Part shown: positions 18,213 to 27,009 of the stretch, piece after piece
Numbering within the stretch: the stretch's first letter is position 1
How the letters are laid out: the number at the start of each line of letters is the position of its first letter
Origin: an uncultured Propionibacteriaceae bacterium
GTDB taxonomy: Bacteria > Actinomycetota > Actinomycetes > Propionibacteriales > Propionibacteriaceae
Reading direction: 5' to 3'
Length of the DNA stretch: 47,114 nucleotides
Assembly: GCA_938012815.1 (NCBI GenBank)
Contig: CALLVV010000070.1
Coordinates: 1-47,114, forward strand
The notes under the pieces: model-generated
What the model was told of the DNA's origin: nothing
The model's input: only the letters and a program-made list of their open reading frames with translations
Database searches by the model: none
Program-made: the position numbers and the translations under genes

Positions 18213-19847
18213 ATGACCGAGCGCGATGATGTGACTGGTCTGCCCAATTTGTTGACAACCACGGGGCGGGTCGCCCCGGTGCGATCCAGGCGGCCCATCT
18301 ACCTGGACATGCTGCCCCCCTGCAACGCGGGATGCCCTGCGGGGGAGAACATCCAGGAGTGGTTGCGCTTGATAAAAGCGGGTCAACACGAGGCGGCCTG
18401 GCGGCAGCTCACCGCCGACAACCCCTTCCCGGCCATCCACGGCCGCGTCTGTTACCACCCCTGTGAGACGGCCTGCAACCGCAAGGATCTCGACGCGGCC
18501 GTCTCCATACACTCGGTTGAACGTTATCTGGGGGACCTGGCGCTGGAGCGCGGCTGGCGGTTCGAGGTGCCGCGTCGCAACTCCGGGAGGAGGGTGTTGA
18601 TCATCGGCGCCGGGCCCTCCGGGTTGTCGGCCGCCTACCACCTGCGCCGCCTCGGCCACGAGGTGGAGATCCACGACTCCGCCGACGCCCCCGGCGGCAT
18701 GATGCGCTACGGGATCCCCGAGTACCGGCTGCCCCGCGACGTCCTGGACGCCGAGGTGGCGCGCATCACCGACATGGGAGTGGTGATCCGCAACAATGCG
18801 CCGGTCACCGACCTGCTCGCCACGCAGGTGGCGGGCCGTTTCGACGCGGTGTTCGTGGCCATCGGCGCCCACCTGTCCAAACGCGTGGACATCCCCTCGG
18901 CCGATGCCACCAAGATGGTCGACGCCGTCAGCTTCCTGCGCGATGTCGCCAAGGGCGAGAGGCCCGTCATCGGACGCCGGGTCGCGGTCTACGGCGGCGG
19001 CAACACCGCCATGGACGCGGCCCGCGTGGCCCGTCGCCTGGGAGCCGAGGAGTCGGTGATCGTCTACCGCCGAACCGTCGAGCAGATGCCCGCCCACGCC
19101 GAGGAACGCGAGAGCGCGGAGCAGGAGGGGGTGAGGATGAACTGGCTGCGGACCATCACCGAGATGGGTGAGGAGGACCTGACCGTCGAGATCATGGAAC
19201 TCGACGAGGACGGCAGGGCGCACGGCACCGGACGGTTCGAAAAACTCGCCGCCGACACAGTGATCCTGGCCGTTGGACAGGAGGCCGACACCGGTTTCCT
19301 TCACGCCATCCCCGGCATGATCTTCGACCGGGACGTGGTGCGGGTCGATCCCGACACCCTCATGACGAACGTTCCCGGGATCTTCGCGGGTGGCGACATG
19401 GTGCCGAGCGAACGCACCGTCACCGTCGGCGTCGGGCATGGCAAGAAAGCGGCCCGCTGCATCGACAAGTGGCTGAACCTCGACGTCACCCCGCGCGACC
19501 CGAAACACCCGCTCGTCCATCTCGATCAGATGAACCTGTGGTACTTCGGAGGCCACACCCGCAGGATCCAAGCCGAGCAGGCCCCCGAGACGCGCGTGTC
19601 CGACTTCGGTGAGATCGTCGCGGGTCTCAGCCCGAAGGAGGCCGAGTTCGAGGCCCGGCGCTGCCTGTCCTGTGGCAACTGCTTCGAGTGCGACGGCTGC
19701 TACGGTGCCTGCCCCGAGGACGCCGTCATCAAACTTGGTCCCGGCAACCGGTACCGCTTCGACTATGAACGCTGCACAGGCTGCGCCACCTGCTACGAGC
19801 AGTGTCCCGTGCACGCCATCGAGATGATTCCGGAGGGCCAGCGATGA
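18213..19847 (+). CDS. GltD-like FAD/NAD(P) oxidoreductase with 4Fe-4S domains
   Basis: A 544-residue iron-sulfur flavoprotein related to the glutamate-synthase small subunit. Residues ~25-110 are the N-terminal Cys-rich domain (PPCNAGCPAGENIQEW, RVCYHPCETACNR). The FAD site IIGAGPSGLSAA is near 130 and the NAD(P) site YGGGNTAMDAARVARR near 265. Two C-terminal [4Fe-4S] motifs follow: CLSCGNCFECDGC-x3-CP and CTGCATCYEQCP. No GltB lies nearby; the stop overlaps the PFOR start (ATGA), so it probably exchanges electrons between NAD(P)H and ferredoxin or PFOR rather than making glutamate. That role is inferred. A TACTAT box (18174-18179) may be its -10. Confidence 0.88.
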   Translation: MTERDDVTGLPNLLTTTGRVAPVRSRRPIYLDMLPPCNAGCPAGENIQEWLRLIKAGQHEAAWRQLTADNPFPAIHGRVCYHPCETACNRKDLDAAVSIHSVERYLGDLALERGWRFEVPRRNSGRRVLIIGAGPSGLSAAYHLRRLGHEVEIHDSADAPGGMMRYGIPEYRLPRDVLDAEVARITDMGVVIRNNAPVTDLLATQVAGRFDAVFVAIGAHLSKRVDIPSADATKMVDAVSFLRDVAKGERPVIGRRVAVYGGGNTAMDAARVARRLGAEESVIVYRRTVEQMPAHAEERESAEQEGVRMNWLRTITEMGEEDLTVEIMELDEDGRAHGTGRFEKLAADTVILAVGQEADTGFLHAIPGMIFDRDVVRVDPDTLMTNVPGIFAGGDMVPSERTVTVGVGHGKKAARCIDKWLNLDVTPRDPKHPLVHLDQMNLWYFGGHTRRIQAEQAPETRVSDFGEIVAGLSPKEAEFEARRCLSCGNCFECDGCYGACPEDAVIKLGPGNRYRFDYERCTGCATCYEQCPVHAIEMIPEGQR

Positions 19848-22800
19848 ACCAGCGCACCATCATCGACGGCAACGAGGCCGCCGCGGACGTCGCCTACCGG
19901 CTGAGCGAACTCTGTTCCATCTACCCGATCACCCCCAGCTCCACCATGGCCGAGCTGGCCGACGAGTGGTCCTCCCACGGGCGCAGGAACGTCTTCGGCA
20001 CGGTGCCCACCGTCGTCGAGATGCAGTCCGAGGGAGGCGCGGCGGGAGCCATGCACGGCGCCCTCCAGGGCGGGGCCCTGTCCACCACCTTCACCGCCTC
20101 GCAGGGTCTGCTGCTGATGATCCCCAACATGTACCGGATCGCCGGGGAGCTGACCTCCACGGTCCTCCACGTCGCGGCGCGTTCCCTGGCCACTCAGGGC
20201 CTGTCGATCTTCGGCGACCACCAGGACGTGATGGCCGTGCGCCAGACGGGCTGCTGCATGCTCAGTTCCGCGTCGGTGCAGGAAGCCCACGACATGGCGG
20301 CCGTCGCGCATCTGGCGACCCTGCGCGCCCGGCTGCCGTTCGTGCACTTCTTCGACGGTTTCCGCACCAGCCACGAACTCAACACCCTCGTCAAACTCAC
20401 CGACGACCAGTTGCGTGAACTGGTTCCCACCGACCTGATTCGCGAACACCGCGCCCGGGCGCTGAGCCCCGAGAACCCGTTCATCCGCGGCACCGCGCAG
20501 AACCCGGACACCTACTTCCAGTCCCGCGAGACCGCGAACCGCTACTACGACGCCGTACCGGGGATCTTCACCGAGGTGCTGGAACGCTTCGAGGAGATCT
20601 CGGGCCGCCACTACTCCTTGGTGGAGTACCACGGTCACCCCGAGGCCGATCGGGTGGTGGTGATCATGGGTTCGGGAATCGAGACGATGATCCCCGTGGT
20701 CAGGCACCTCAACGAGTCGGGGGAGAAGGTGGGCGCCCTGTTCGTGCGGCTCTACCGTCCCTTCCCGAAGGAACACCTCTTGGCCGCGCTGCCCACCGCG
20801 GTGCGGAAGGTCGCGGTCCTGGACCGCACCAAGGAGCCCGGTTCGGGAGGTGAGCCGTTGTTCCTCGACGTTTCCTCCGCCATCGGGGAATCCGTGGCCC
20901 GCGGGGACCGGGACGTGATGCCGGTGTTGACCGGCGGCCGCTACGGCCTGTCCAGCAAGGAGTTCACCCCCGCCATGGCCAAGGCGGTCTACGACGAACT
21001 GGCGAAGGACCGTCCTCGGCCGCGCTTCACGGTGGGTATCAACGACGACGTCACCCATCTGTCCCTCGACGTCGACCCCGACTTCCAGCTCCTCGACCCG
21101 CGGACCCACCGCGCCGTGTTCTACGGGCTGGGTTCGGACGGCACCGTCGGAGCCAACAAGAACACCATCAAGATCATTGGTTCCGATCCCGGGACCTACG
21201 CTCAGGGCTACTTCGTCTACGACTCCAAGAAGTCGGGTTCGCGCACCGTCTCGCACCTGCGATTCGGCCCCAACCCGATCCAGGCGCCATATCTGGTGAC
21301 CCGGTCGAACTTCATCGGCTGCCATCACTGGTCGATCCTGGAGCGGGTGGACGTGCTGGAGTTCGCCCAGCCCGGTGCGACGCTGCTGATCAACTCGCCC
21401 TATCCGGCGGATCAGGTGTGGGAGCAGCTGCCGCGCTCGATGCAGGACAGGATCGTCGAACTGGGCATCTCCCTCTACGTCATTGACGCCTCCGCGGTCG
21501 CGCGGGCCGCGGGCCTCGGGTCGCGCACCAACACGGTGCTGCAGACCTGTTTCTTCGCGATCTCCGGTGTCATGCCGCGTGAGGAGGCCATCGAGAAGGT
21601 CAAGGCCGCCATCACCAAGACCTACGCCCGCAAGTCGATGGCCATCGTGCAGAAGAACCACGAGGCGGTCGACGCCTCCCTGGCCCACCTGCATGAGGTC
21701 CAGGTGCCCACCAGCGCGACGGGGCAGCGGGACCTGATCCCGCCCGTCCCGTCGGATGCCCCGCCGTTCGTGCGGGAGGTCACCGCGACGATGCTGGCCG
21801 GGCGCGGTGACGAGCTTCCGGTCTCGGCGCTGCCCGTCGACGGCTCCTACCCGTCGGGGACCACCCGCTACGAGAAACGCAACATCAGCGAGATCATCGC
21901 GGTGTGGGACAACGAGGCCTGCATCCAGTGCGGGAACTGTTCCTTCGTGTGTCCGCACGCCGTGCTGCGCGCCAAGTACTACCCCTCCGAGGTCGTCGAG
22001 AACGCCCCCGAGGGATTCCTCAGCCAACCGCTCGACGCAGCGGGGCTGCCCGAGACCAGCTACACGCTGCAGGTCTACGCCGAGGACTGCACCGGTTGCG
22101 GGTTGTGCGTGGAGGCCTGTCCCGTGCGGCCTGCCGGGCAGCCGAACCGGCGCGCCATCAACCTGGAGCCGGTGCTGGAACGGGAGAAGGAGAAGGAAGC
22201 GGTCAGGTTCTTCGAGACCATCCCGCTCAACGACCGCCGCAACGTGGACTTCGGGACCGTCCGTGGCACCCAGTTCCTGGAGCCGTTGTTCGAGTTCTCC
22301 GGAGCCTGCTCCGGGTGCGGCGAAACCCCGTACCTGAAGCTGCTGACACAGCTGTTCGGGGATCGCGTCACCGTTGCCAACGCCACCGGCTGCTCGTCGA
22401 TCTACGGTGGCAACCTGCCCACCACCCCGTGGGCGAAGAACGCCCGGGGACGCGGGCCGGCGTGGTCGAACTCGCTGTTCGAGGACAACGCCGAGTTCGG
22501 ACTCGGACTCCGGCTGGCCGCCGACCTGCACCGGGACATGGCGCGCCGCCTGCTGGAGGAGCTGCGTCCCGAGATCGATGACGACGAACTGATCGACTCG
22601 CTGCTGGCCGCGAAACAGCGCATGGAGTCGGGCCTGGCCCGGCAGGCCGCCCGGGTCGACCGTCTCAAGGCGCGGCTGGCGGAGTTGGACGGCCCGAAGA
22701 TCGAGGATCTCAAGAGCGTCTGCGACCACCTGCTGCGGCGTTCCGTGTGGATCGTCGGCGGCGACGGCTGGGCCTACGACATCGGTTCCTCCGGTGTCGA

Positions 22801-23431
22801 TCACGTGCTGGCCTCGGGCCGCAACGTCAACGTGCTGGTTCTGGACACCGAGGTGTACTCCAACACGGGCGGTCAGGCATCCAAGTCCACCCCGCTGGGG
22901 GCCGTCGCGAAGTTCGCGTCCGCGGGCAAGCACACCAACAAGAAGGACATGGCCATGCAGGCGATGGCCTACGGGTCGGTGTACGTGGCGAGGGTGGCGA
23001 TGGGCGCGGATCCGCAGCAGACCCTGAAAGCATTCCGAGAGGCGGAGGCCTACGAGGGGCCGAGCCTGATCATCGCCTACAGCCACTGCATCGCCCACGG
23101 CATCGACACCCGCAAGGGCCTGGAACAGCAGTACCGGGCCGTCAACTCCGGGCACTGGCCACTGATGCGCTACAACCCCGTGATCCGGGAGACCGGCGGC
23201 AACCCGTTCCTGCTCGACAGCCCCCGGCCGCGCCTGAAGCTGCGCGAGTACCAGAACGCCGAGCTGCGCTACAAGGTGCTGCACGCCGCCGACCCGGAGG
23301 AGGCCGATCGCCTCATCGACATCGCCCAGGCGCAGGTGGACCGGCGCTGGGCCGAGTACGAGGAGCTGGCGCTCCGCGGCGCGGAGAAGTTCGCCGCCGA
23401 CCCGCGCAAGGAGGAATCATGGCAGAGCTGA
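19844..23431 (+). CDS. nifJ: Pyruvate:ferredoxin (flavodoxin) oxidoreductase
   Basis: Single-chain, 1195-residue oxygen-sensitive enzyme that oxidises pyruvate to acetyl-CoA and CO2, reducing ferredoxin or flavodoxin. Domains in order: TPP/pyruvate domain (YPITPSSTMAELADEW, TASQGLLLMIPNMYRIAGEL), gamma domain (FYGLGSDGTVGANKNTIKI ~425), two [4Fe-4S] motifs CIQCGNCSFVCP (~692) and CTGCGLCVEACP (~748), the C-terminal cluster motif CSGCGETPY (~821), and the TPP-Mg site GDGWAYDIG (~971) with LDTEVYSNTGGQ. The final ~100 residues contain the usual C-terminal lobe. The start overlaps the upstream flavoprotein stop by 4 bp. Confidence 0.96.
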   Translation: MNQRTIIDGNEAAADVAYRLSELCSIYPITPSSTMAELADEWSSHGRRNVFGTVPTVVEMQSEGGAAGAMHGALQGGALSTTFTASQGLLLMIPNMYRIAGELTSTVLHVAARSLATQGLSIFGDHQDVMAVRQTGCCMLSSASVQEAHDMAAVAHLATLRARLPFVHFFDGFRTSHELNTLVKLTDDQLRELVPTDLIREHRARALSPENPFIRGTAQNPDTYFQSRETANRYYDAVPGIFTEVLERFEEISGRHYSLVEYHGHPEADRVVVIMGSGIETMIPVVRHLNESGEKVGALFVRLYRPFPKEHLLAALPTAVRKVAVLDRTKEPGSGGEPLFLDVSSAIGESVARGDRDVMPVLTGGRYGLSSKEFTPAMAKAVYDELAKDRPRPRFTVGINDDVTHLSLDVDPDFQLLDPRTHRAVFYGLGSDGTVGANKNTIKIIGSDPGTYAQGYFVYDSKKSGSRTVSHLRFGPNPIQAPYLVTRSNFIGCHHWSILERVDVLEFAQPGATLLINSPYPADQVWEQLPRSMQDRIVELGISLYVIDASAVARAAGLGSRTNTVLQTCFFAISGVMPREEAIEKVKAAITKTYARKSMAIVQKNHEAVDASLAHLHEVQVPTSATGQRDLIPPVPSDAPPFVREVTATMLAGRGDELPVSALPVDGSYPSGTTRYEKRNISEIIAVWDNEACIQCGNCSFVCPHAVLRAKYYPSEVVENAPEGFLSQPLDAAGLPETSYTLQVYAEDCTGCGLCVEACPVRPAGQPNRRAINLEPVLEREKEKEAVRFFETIPLNDRRNVDFGTVRGTQFLEPLFEFSGACSGCGETPYLKLLTQLFGDRVTVANATGCSSIYGGNLPTTPWAKNARGRGPAWSNSLFEDNAEFGLGLRLAADLHRDMARRLLEELRPEIDDDELIDSLLAAKQRMESGLARQAARVDRLKARLAELDGPKIEDLKSVCDHLLRRSVWIVGGDGWAYDIGSSGVDHVLASGRNVNVLVLDTEVYSNTGGQASKSTPLGAVAKFASAGKHTNKKDMAMQAMAYGSVYVARVAMGADPQQTLKAFREAEAYEGPSLIIAYSHCIAHGIDTRKGLEQQYRAVNSGHWPLMRYNPVIRETGGNPFLLDSPRPRLKLREYQNAELRYKVLHAADPEEADRLIDIAQAQVDRRWAEYEELALRGAEKFAADPRKEESWQS

Positions 23432-24432
23432 GGAGCAGCTACCTGGGGCTGGACCTGCGCAACCCCGTCATCGCCTCGGCCGGGCCGCTGAGCCAGAACG
23501 TCGAGGACATCAAGGCGCTGGCGGACGCGGGGGTCGGGGCCGTGACCATGTTCTCCCTGTTCGAGGAGCAGCTGCTCCGCGACGCGGAACGCCTGGTGGA
23601 GCTGGAGGAGCAGTTCGCCGACATCACCCCGGAGGCCACCAGCTTCTTCCCGGAGGTGCCGCGGGCCGAGGCCGATGCGGTTACCAACTACCTGCGGCTC
23701 GTCGAGAAGGGCGCCCGGGCCATCGACGTGCCGCTGATCGCCTCCCTCAACGGTGCCTCCCGCGGAGGGTGGGTTCACTCGGCCCGTAGCCTGCAGGACG
23801 CGGGGGCGGCAGCGCTGGAACTCAACATCTACTACGTCCCGGGTGACCTCACCTTGGGAGGTGACGAGGTGGAGCAGCGTCACCTCGACATCCTCCAGGC
23901 CGTGAAGTCGGAGGTGAGCATCCCGGTCGCGGTGAAGCTCAGCCCGTACTTCTCGTCGGTCGGTGCGATGTGCCAGCGGCTCGACCGGGCCGGGGCCAAT
24001 GGTCTGGTGCTCTTCAACCGGTTCCTGCAACCCGACATCGACCTGGATCGGCTGGAGGTGGTCAGCGGAGTGACGCTGAGCTCACCCGCGGACGCCCGCC
24101 TGCCGCGCACCTGGATCGCCGTGCTGCGCGACCACGTCGAGGCCTCGCTCGCGGCCTCGTCCGGGGTGGACCAGCCGGAGGACGTCGTGAAGTACCTGCT
24201 TGCCGGGGCCGATGTGGTCTGCACCACCTCGGCGCTGGTGCGCCACGGCATCGGGCACGCCACCCGCCTGGTCGAAGGCCTCGAGGCATGGCTCGACGGC
24301 AGGCGGCTCACCCTGAACCAGGCCCGTGGAATGCTGGCCGTGCCGAGTCACACCCCGGCTGATGCCTACGAGCGAGCGGGGTACGTCGCCGCGCTGGAGA
24401 AGGCGAAGACGACCTACGGGTCGCTGTCCTGA
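23419..24432 (+). CDS. Dihydroorotate dehydrogenase-like protein
   Basis: A 337-residue TIM-barrel flavoprotein similar to class 1 dihydroorotate dehydrogenases (NPVIASAGPLSQN near the N-terminus, LIASLNGASRGGWV, ALELNIYYVPGD, IPVAVKLSPYFS, GLVLFNRFLQPDID, and the phosphate site LLAGADVVCTTSALVRHG). Genes like this often sit beside nifJ, and the true function there is not established. It overlaps nifJ by 13 bp, with GAGGAATC just before ATG 23419, and is followed by a strong terminator, so it ends the operon. It is unlikely to be the only pyrD of the cell, because no pyrimidine genes are near. Confidence 0.87.
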   Translation: MAELRSSYLGLDLRNPVIASAGPLSQNVEDIKALADAGVGAVTMFSLFEEQLLRDAERLVELEEQFADITPEATSFFPEVPRAEADAVTNYLRLVEKGARAIDVPLIASLNGASRGGWVHSARSLQDAGAAALELNIYYVPGDLTLGGDEVEQRHLDILQAVKSEVSIPVAVKLSPYFSSVGAMCQRLDRAGANGLVLFNRFLQPDIDLDRLEVVSGVTLSSPADARLPRTWIAVLRDHVEASLAASSGVDQPEDVVKYLLAGADVVCTTSALVRHGIGHATRLVEGLEAWLDGRRLTLNQARGMLAVPSHTPADAYERAGYVAALEKAKTTYGSLS

Positions 24433-24446
24433 CGGGGACGCGCCTC

Positions 24447-24490
24447 GCGGCGCCGGTTGGGTGTTCACGGCCCAGCCGGCGCCGCTGTTT
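24447..24490 (+). terminator. Rho-independent terminator of the nifJ operon
   Basis: A 15-bp GC-rich stem (24447-24461 with 24471-24485, one G-U wobble) around a 9-nt loop is followed by TGTTTT. It begins 15 bp after the stop codon. Confidence 0.9.
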
Positions 24491-24529
24491 TCCAGAACTC
24501 AGTTGTCTTGAGCCCGAGCTGATGCTTTC

Positions 24530-24551
24530 CATGTAATTCAGTTACATGTAA
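24530..24551. promoter_or_regulatory. MarR-type operator palindrome
   Basis: CATGTAA (24530-24536) and TTACATG (24542-24548) are exact inverted repeats 5 nt apart, and TTACATGTAA (24542-24551) is itself a perfect palindrome. The site ends 10 bp before the marR start, a typical position for autoregulation. Confidence 0.65.
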
Positions 24552-24561
24552 TGTTTCTCGG

Positions 24562-25197
24562 GTGAAGGAGACAGCAGCACCACCCCCCGGTGACCACGGA
24601 GCCTTCTTCGAAGTGCTCCTGCACGCGGAGGTGGCGCTGTGGAACCGGCTCGAGAAGGACCTTTGGCGCACCGCGAACTCCGCCACCCTGGCGCGTTACC
24701 TCGTCCTGAAGCAGATCGAAGCGTCGGCGGCTGACGGTGGTCCCCGGGTCCAGGACATCGCCCGGCGTCAGCACACCACGGTCGGCGCGGCCTCGCGTCT
24801 CGTCGATCGTCTGGTGGGCGATGGGCTCGTGGTCAGGACCCCCTGCCCCAGGGACCGGCGTTCCAGCCGCCTGAGCCTCACCGACAAGGGACGGGTTCGG
24901 ATGGAGAGCGCGGCCGGGACCTTCGAGAACACCTTGCGCGCCGTGCTCGCCGGGTTCCGCCACGAGGAGCTTGTGGTGCTCACCCGGAACCTGACCCGGG
25001 TGGTCGCCGGCGCGGTTCAGCGGGCCGACGTCGTCCCGGCCATGCAGGGCGCCCGCCTCGACGAGCCCCTGCCCGGTGGTGGGTTCGTCGCCCTGACCAA
25101 CGAGAACGGAGCCGACCCCATGATGCATCCGGATGTCCGGGAAACCAGCCCGGACGATACCAACCGAGGCAGTCCCGCCCGTGAAAGGAGCCTGTGA
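24562..25197 (+). CDS. MarR-family transcriptional regulator
   Basis: A 211-residue winged-helix regulator. The DNA-binding core runs from VLKQIEASAADGGPRVQDIARR through TTVGAASRLVDRLVGDGLVVRTPCPRDRRSSRLSLTDKGR, which includes the recognition helix and the wing with the DRRS motif. The ~50-residue tail (AMQGARLDEPLPGGG to the end) is longer than usual and of unknown role. The GTG start at 24562 is followed by a frame whose stop overlaps the next ATG by 1 bp. The palindrome immediately upstream suggests autoregulation and control of the following transporter genes. Confidence 0.87.
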   Translation: MKETAAPPPGDHGAFFEVLLHAEVALWNRLEKDLWRTANSATLARYLVLKQIEASAADGGPRVQDIARRQHTTVGAASRLVDRLVGDGLVVRTPCPRDRRSSRLSLTDKGRVRMESAAGTFENTLRAVLAGFRHEELVVLTRNLTRVVAGAVQRADVVPAMQGARLDEPLPGGGFVALTNENGADPMMHPDVRETSPDDTNRGSPARERSL

Positions 25198-25517
25198 TGG
25201 CCTCCACCATGCACGCCGTCGTCATCGATACCCCGGGCGGTCCCGAGGCTCTTGAGGTCCGGGAACTTCCCCGCCCGATCCCACGCTCCAAAGAGGTGCT
25301 GATCCGGGTCACGGCCTACTCCGGGGAGGCCAAGGACCTACCCCCCGGGGTGCTGCAGGAGTACCTGGACGCGCTGGCCGACGGAACCGTTTCGCTGCCA
25401 CCCCTGACGACGTATCGCGGGTTGGGGGAGGCCAGGCTAGCCCACGAGGACATGGACCAGTCCAGGCCCGGCAAGAAGGTCGTCCGGGTCCTCCACGAGA
25501 ACGGAGCCGAATCATGA
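25197..25517 (+). CDS. Internally deleted zinc-binding-dehydrogenase/quinone-oxidoreductase-like protein
   Basis: A 106-residue product that looks like the two ends of an MDR-family quinone oxidoreductase joined in frame. Residues ~5-42 (MHAVVIDTPGGPEALEVRELPRP) match the family N-terminus. Residues ~49-106 (VLQEYLDALADGTVSLPP and RLAHEDMDQSRPGKKVVRVL) match the family C-terminus. The whole catalytic and NADPH-binding region, about 200 residues with the GxGxxG motif, is gone, so no oxidoreductase activity is expected. ATG 25197 overlaps the marR stop and its TGA overlaps the opuCA ATG, so the translational chain through the operon is kept. GAAAGGAG lies 7 nt upstream. Confidence 0.7.
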   Translation: MASTMHAVVIDTPGGPEALEVRELPRPIPRSKEVLIRVTAYSGEAKDLPPGVLQEYLDALADGTVSLPPLTTYRGLGEARLAHEDMDQSRPGKKVVRVLHENGAES

Positions 25518-26362
25518 TCCGGTTCGAGGACGTACAGAAGATCTATCCGGACGGCACCGTCGGGGTCGGGGGCATCACCCTCGACGTCGCCGAACACTCC
25601 ACGACGGTGCTGCTGGGCTCGTCCGGATCCGGCAAGACCACCCTGATGCGGATGGTCAACAAGATGGTTGCGCCGACCTCGGGTGCTGTGCTGCTGGCCG
25701 GGGAGGATGTCGCGGTGCAGCCGACGGTGGCACTGCGACGCTCCATCGGCTACGTCCTGCAGGACGGAGGATTGTTCCCGCACCGCCGCGTCGTCGACAA
25801 CATCGCCACGGTCCCGATCCTCGACGGGGTTCCCAAGGCCAAGGCGCGCGAGCATGCCCTGGAACTGATGGACATGGTCGGGCTCGACCGCGACCTGGCC
25901 GGGCGTTTCCCGTCGCAGCTCTCCGGCGGGCAGCGGCAGCGCGTCGGAGTCGCCCGGGCGCTCGCCAACGACCCCAAGGTCCTGCTCATGGACGAACCCT
26001 TCGGTGCCCTCGACCCGCTGGTCCGCGCCGACCTGCAACGGGAACTGCGCGACCTGCAGCGGCGCCTGGGAACCACCATCCTGTTCGTCACCCACGACGT
26101 CGACGAGGCCTTCCTCCTGGGCGACCAGGTGGCGGTGCTGCGCACCGGCGGCGTCCTGGCGCAGGTCGGCACACCGGAGGAACTGCTCTCCAGCCCGGCC
26201 GATGAGTTCGTCGCCGATTTCGTCGGGGCGGATGCGGGCCGCCGCCAGCTGCGGACCATTGAACGCAACGGTTCCAGGCTCGTGATCGACGCCGAGGGGC
26301 GGCCCCTGGGTTCCCTCCGGGCTGGCGACGACGGGGAAAGCCGGGACAGGGAGTCGTCGTGA
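25514..26362 (+). CDS. opuCA: Osmoprotectant ABC transporter ATPase (OpuCA/ProV-like)
   Basis: ATP-binding subunit of a glycine betaine/choline/carnitine-type importer. In 282 residues it has Walker A GSSGSGKTT (35-43), a Q-loop, the signature LSGGQRQRVGVARAL (~135), Walker B VLLMDEPFGALD and the H-loop THDVDEAF. After ~245 there is only a short tail (RQLRTIERNGSRLVIDAEG) instead of the two CBS domains of longer OpuA/OpuCA proteins, so ionic-strength sensing through CBS is probably lost or absent. It overlaps the previous gene by 4 bp and the permease gene at 26359. Confidence 0.93.
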   Translation: MIRFEDVQKIYPDGTVGVGGITLDVAEHSTTVLLGSSGSGKTTLMRMVNKMVAPTSGAVLLAGEDVAVQPTVALRRSIGYVLQDGGLFPHRRVVDNIATVPILDGVPKAKAREHALELMDMVGLDRDLAGRFPSQLSGGQRQRVGVARALANDPKVLLMDEPFGALDPLVRADLQRELRDLQRRLGTTILFVTHDVDEAFLLGDQVAVLRTGGVLAQVGTPEELLSSPADEFVADFVGADAGRRQLRTIERNGSRLVIDAEGRPLGSLRAGDDGESRDRESS

Positions 26363-27009
26363 ACTGGTTGATCAACAACCTGGGGCAGGTGGGCAACTAC
26401 TTTGTGACCCACACCCTGCTCTCGTTGAGCGCCATCGTCGCAGCCGCCGTGCTGTCGGTGCCGCTGGGGCGAATCGCGGTCGGGACCCGCTATCTCGGTG
26501 GGGTGCTTCTCGGTGCCTTCTCCCTCCTGTACGCGGTGCCATCCCTGTCAATGCTGATCGTTGTCCCATTCATCCTGGGTATCGATCCGCGTGCCCAAGT
26601 CAACCTGGTGATGGTCCTCACCCTGTACGGGATATCGGTGCTCGTCACCCAGGTCGCGGAGGCCTTCCGTTCCCTGCCCAAGGACGTCGTGGAGGCCGCG
26701 AACGCCCTCGGAGTCGATCCGTGGCGGCGATTCTGGCAGGTGGAGCTGCCGCTCGCCGTGCCGGTGCTGATTGCGGGGCTGCGCGTGGTGGCCGCCTCCA
26801 CGGTGTCCCTGGTCACGGTCGGCGCGCTGGTCGGTGTGCAGTCGCTCGGCACCCTGTTCACCGAAGGATTCCAGCGACGGCTGGTCGAATCGTTGCTGAT
26901 CGGGCTCTGCGCAACCCTGCTGCTCGCCCTGATCTTCGACCTGGTCATCGTGCTGCTCGGCAGGGCCCTGACCCCGTGGCTCCGCAGACGCAGGGAGGCG
27001 ACGGCATGA
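26359..27009 (+). CDS. opuCB: Osmoprotectant ABC transporter permease 1
   Basis: A 216-residue integral membrane permease with about six hydrophobic segments. The coupling loop carries the EAA-type motif DVVEAANALGVDPWRRFWQVELPLAVPVL, which docks on the ATPase. The sequence is of the OpuCB/OpuBB type. GTG 26359 overlaps opuCA (GTGA). The following permease gene starts 4 bp before this stop. Together with the second permease it forms the transmembrane heterodimer. Confidence 0.92.
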   Translation: MNWLINNLGQVGNYFVTHTLLSLSAIVAAAVLSVPLGRIAVGTRYLGGVLLGAFSLLYAVPSLSMLIVVPFILGIDPRAQVNLVMVLTLYGISVLVTQVAEAFRSLPKDVVEAANALGVDPWRRFWQVELPLAVPVLIAGLRVVAASTVSLVTVGALVGVQSLGTLFTEGFQRRLVESLLIGLCATLLLALIFDLVIVLLGRALTPWLRRRREATA

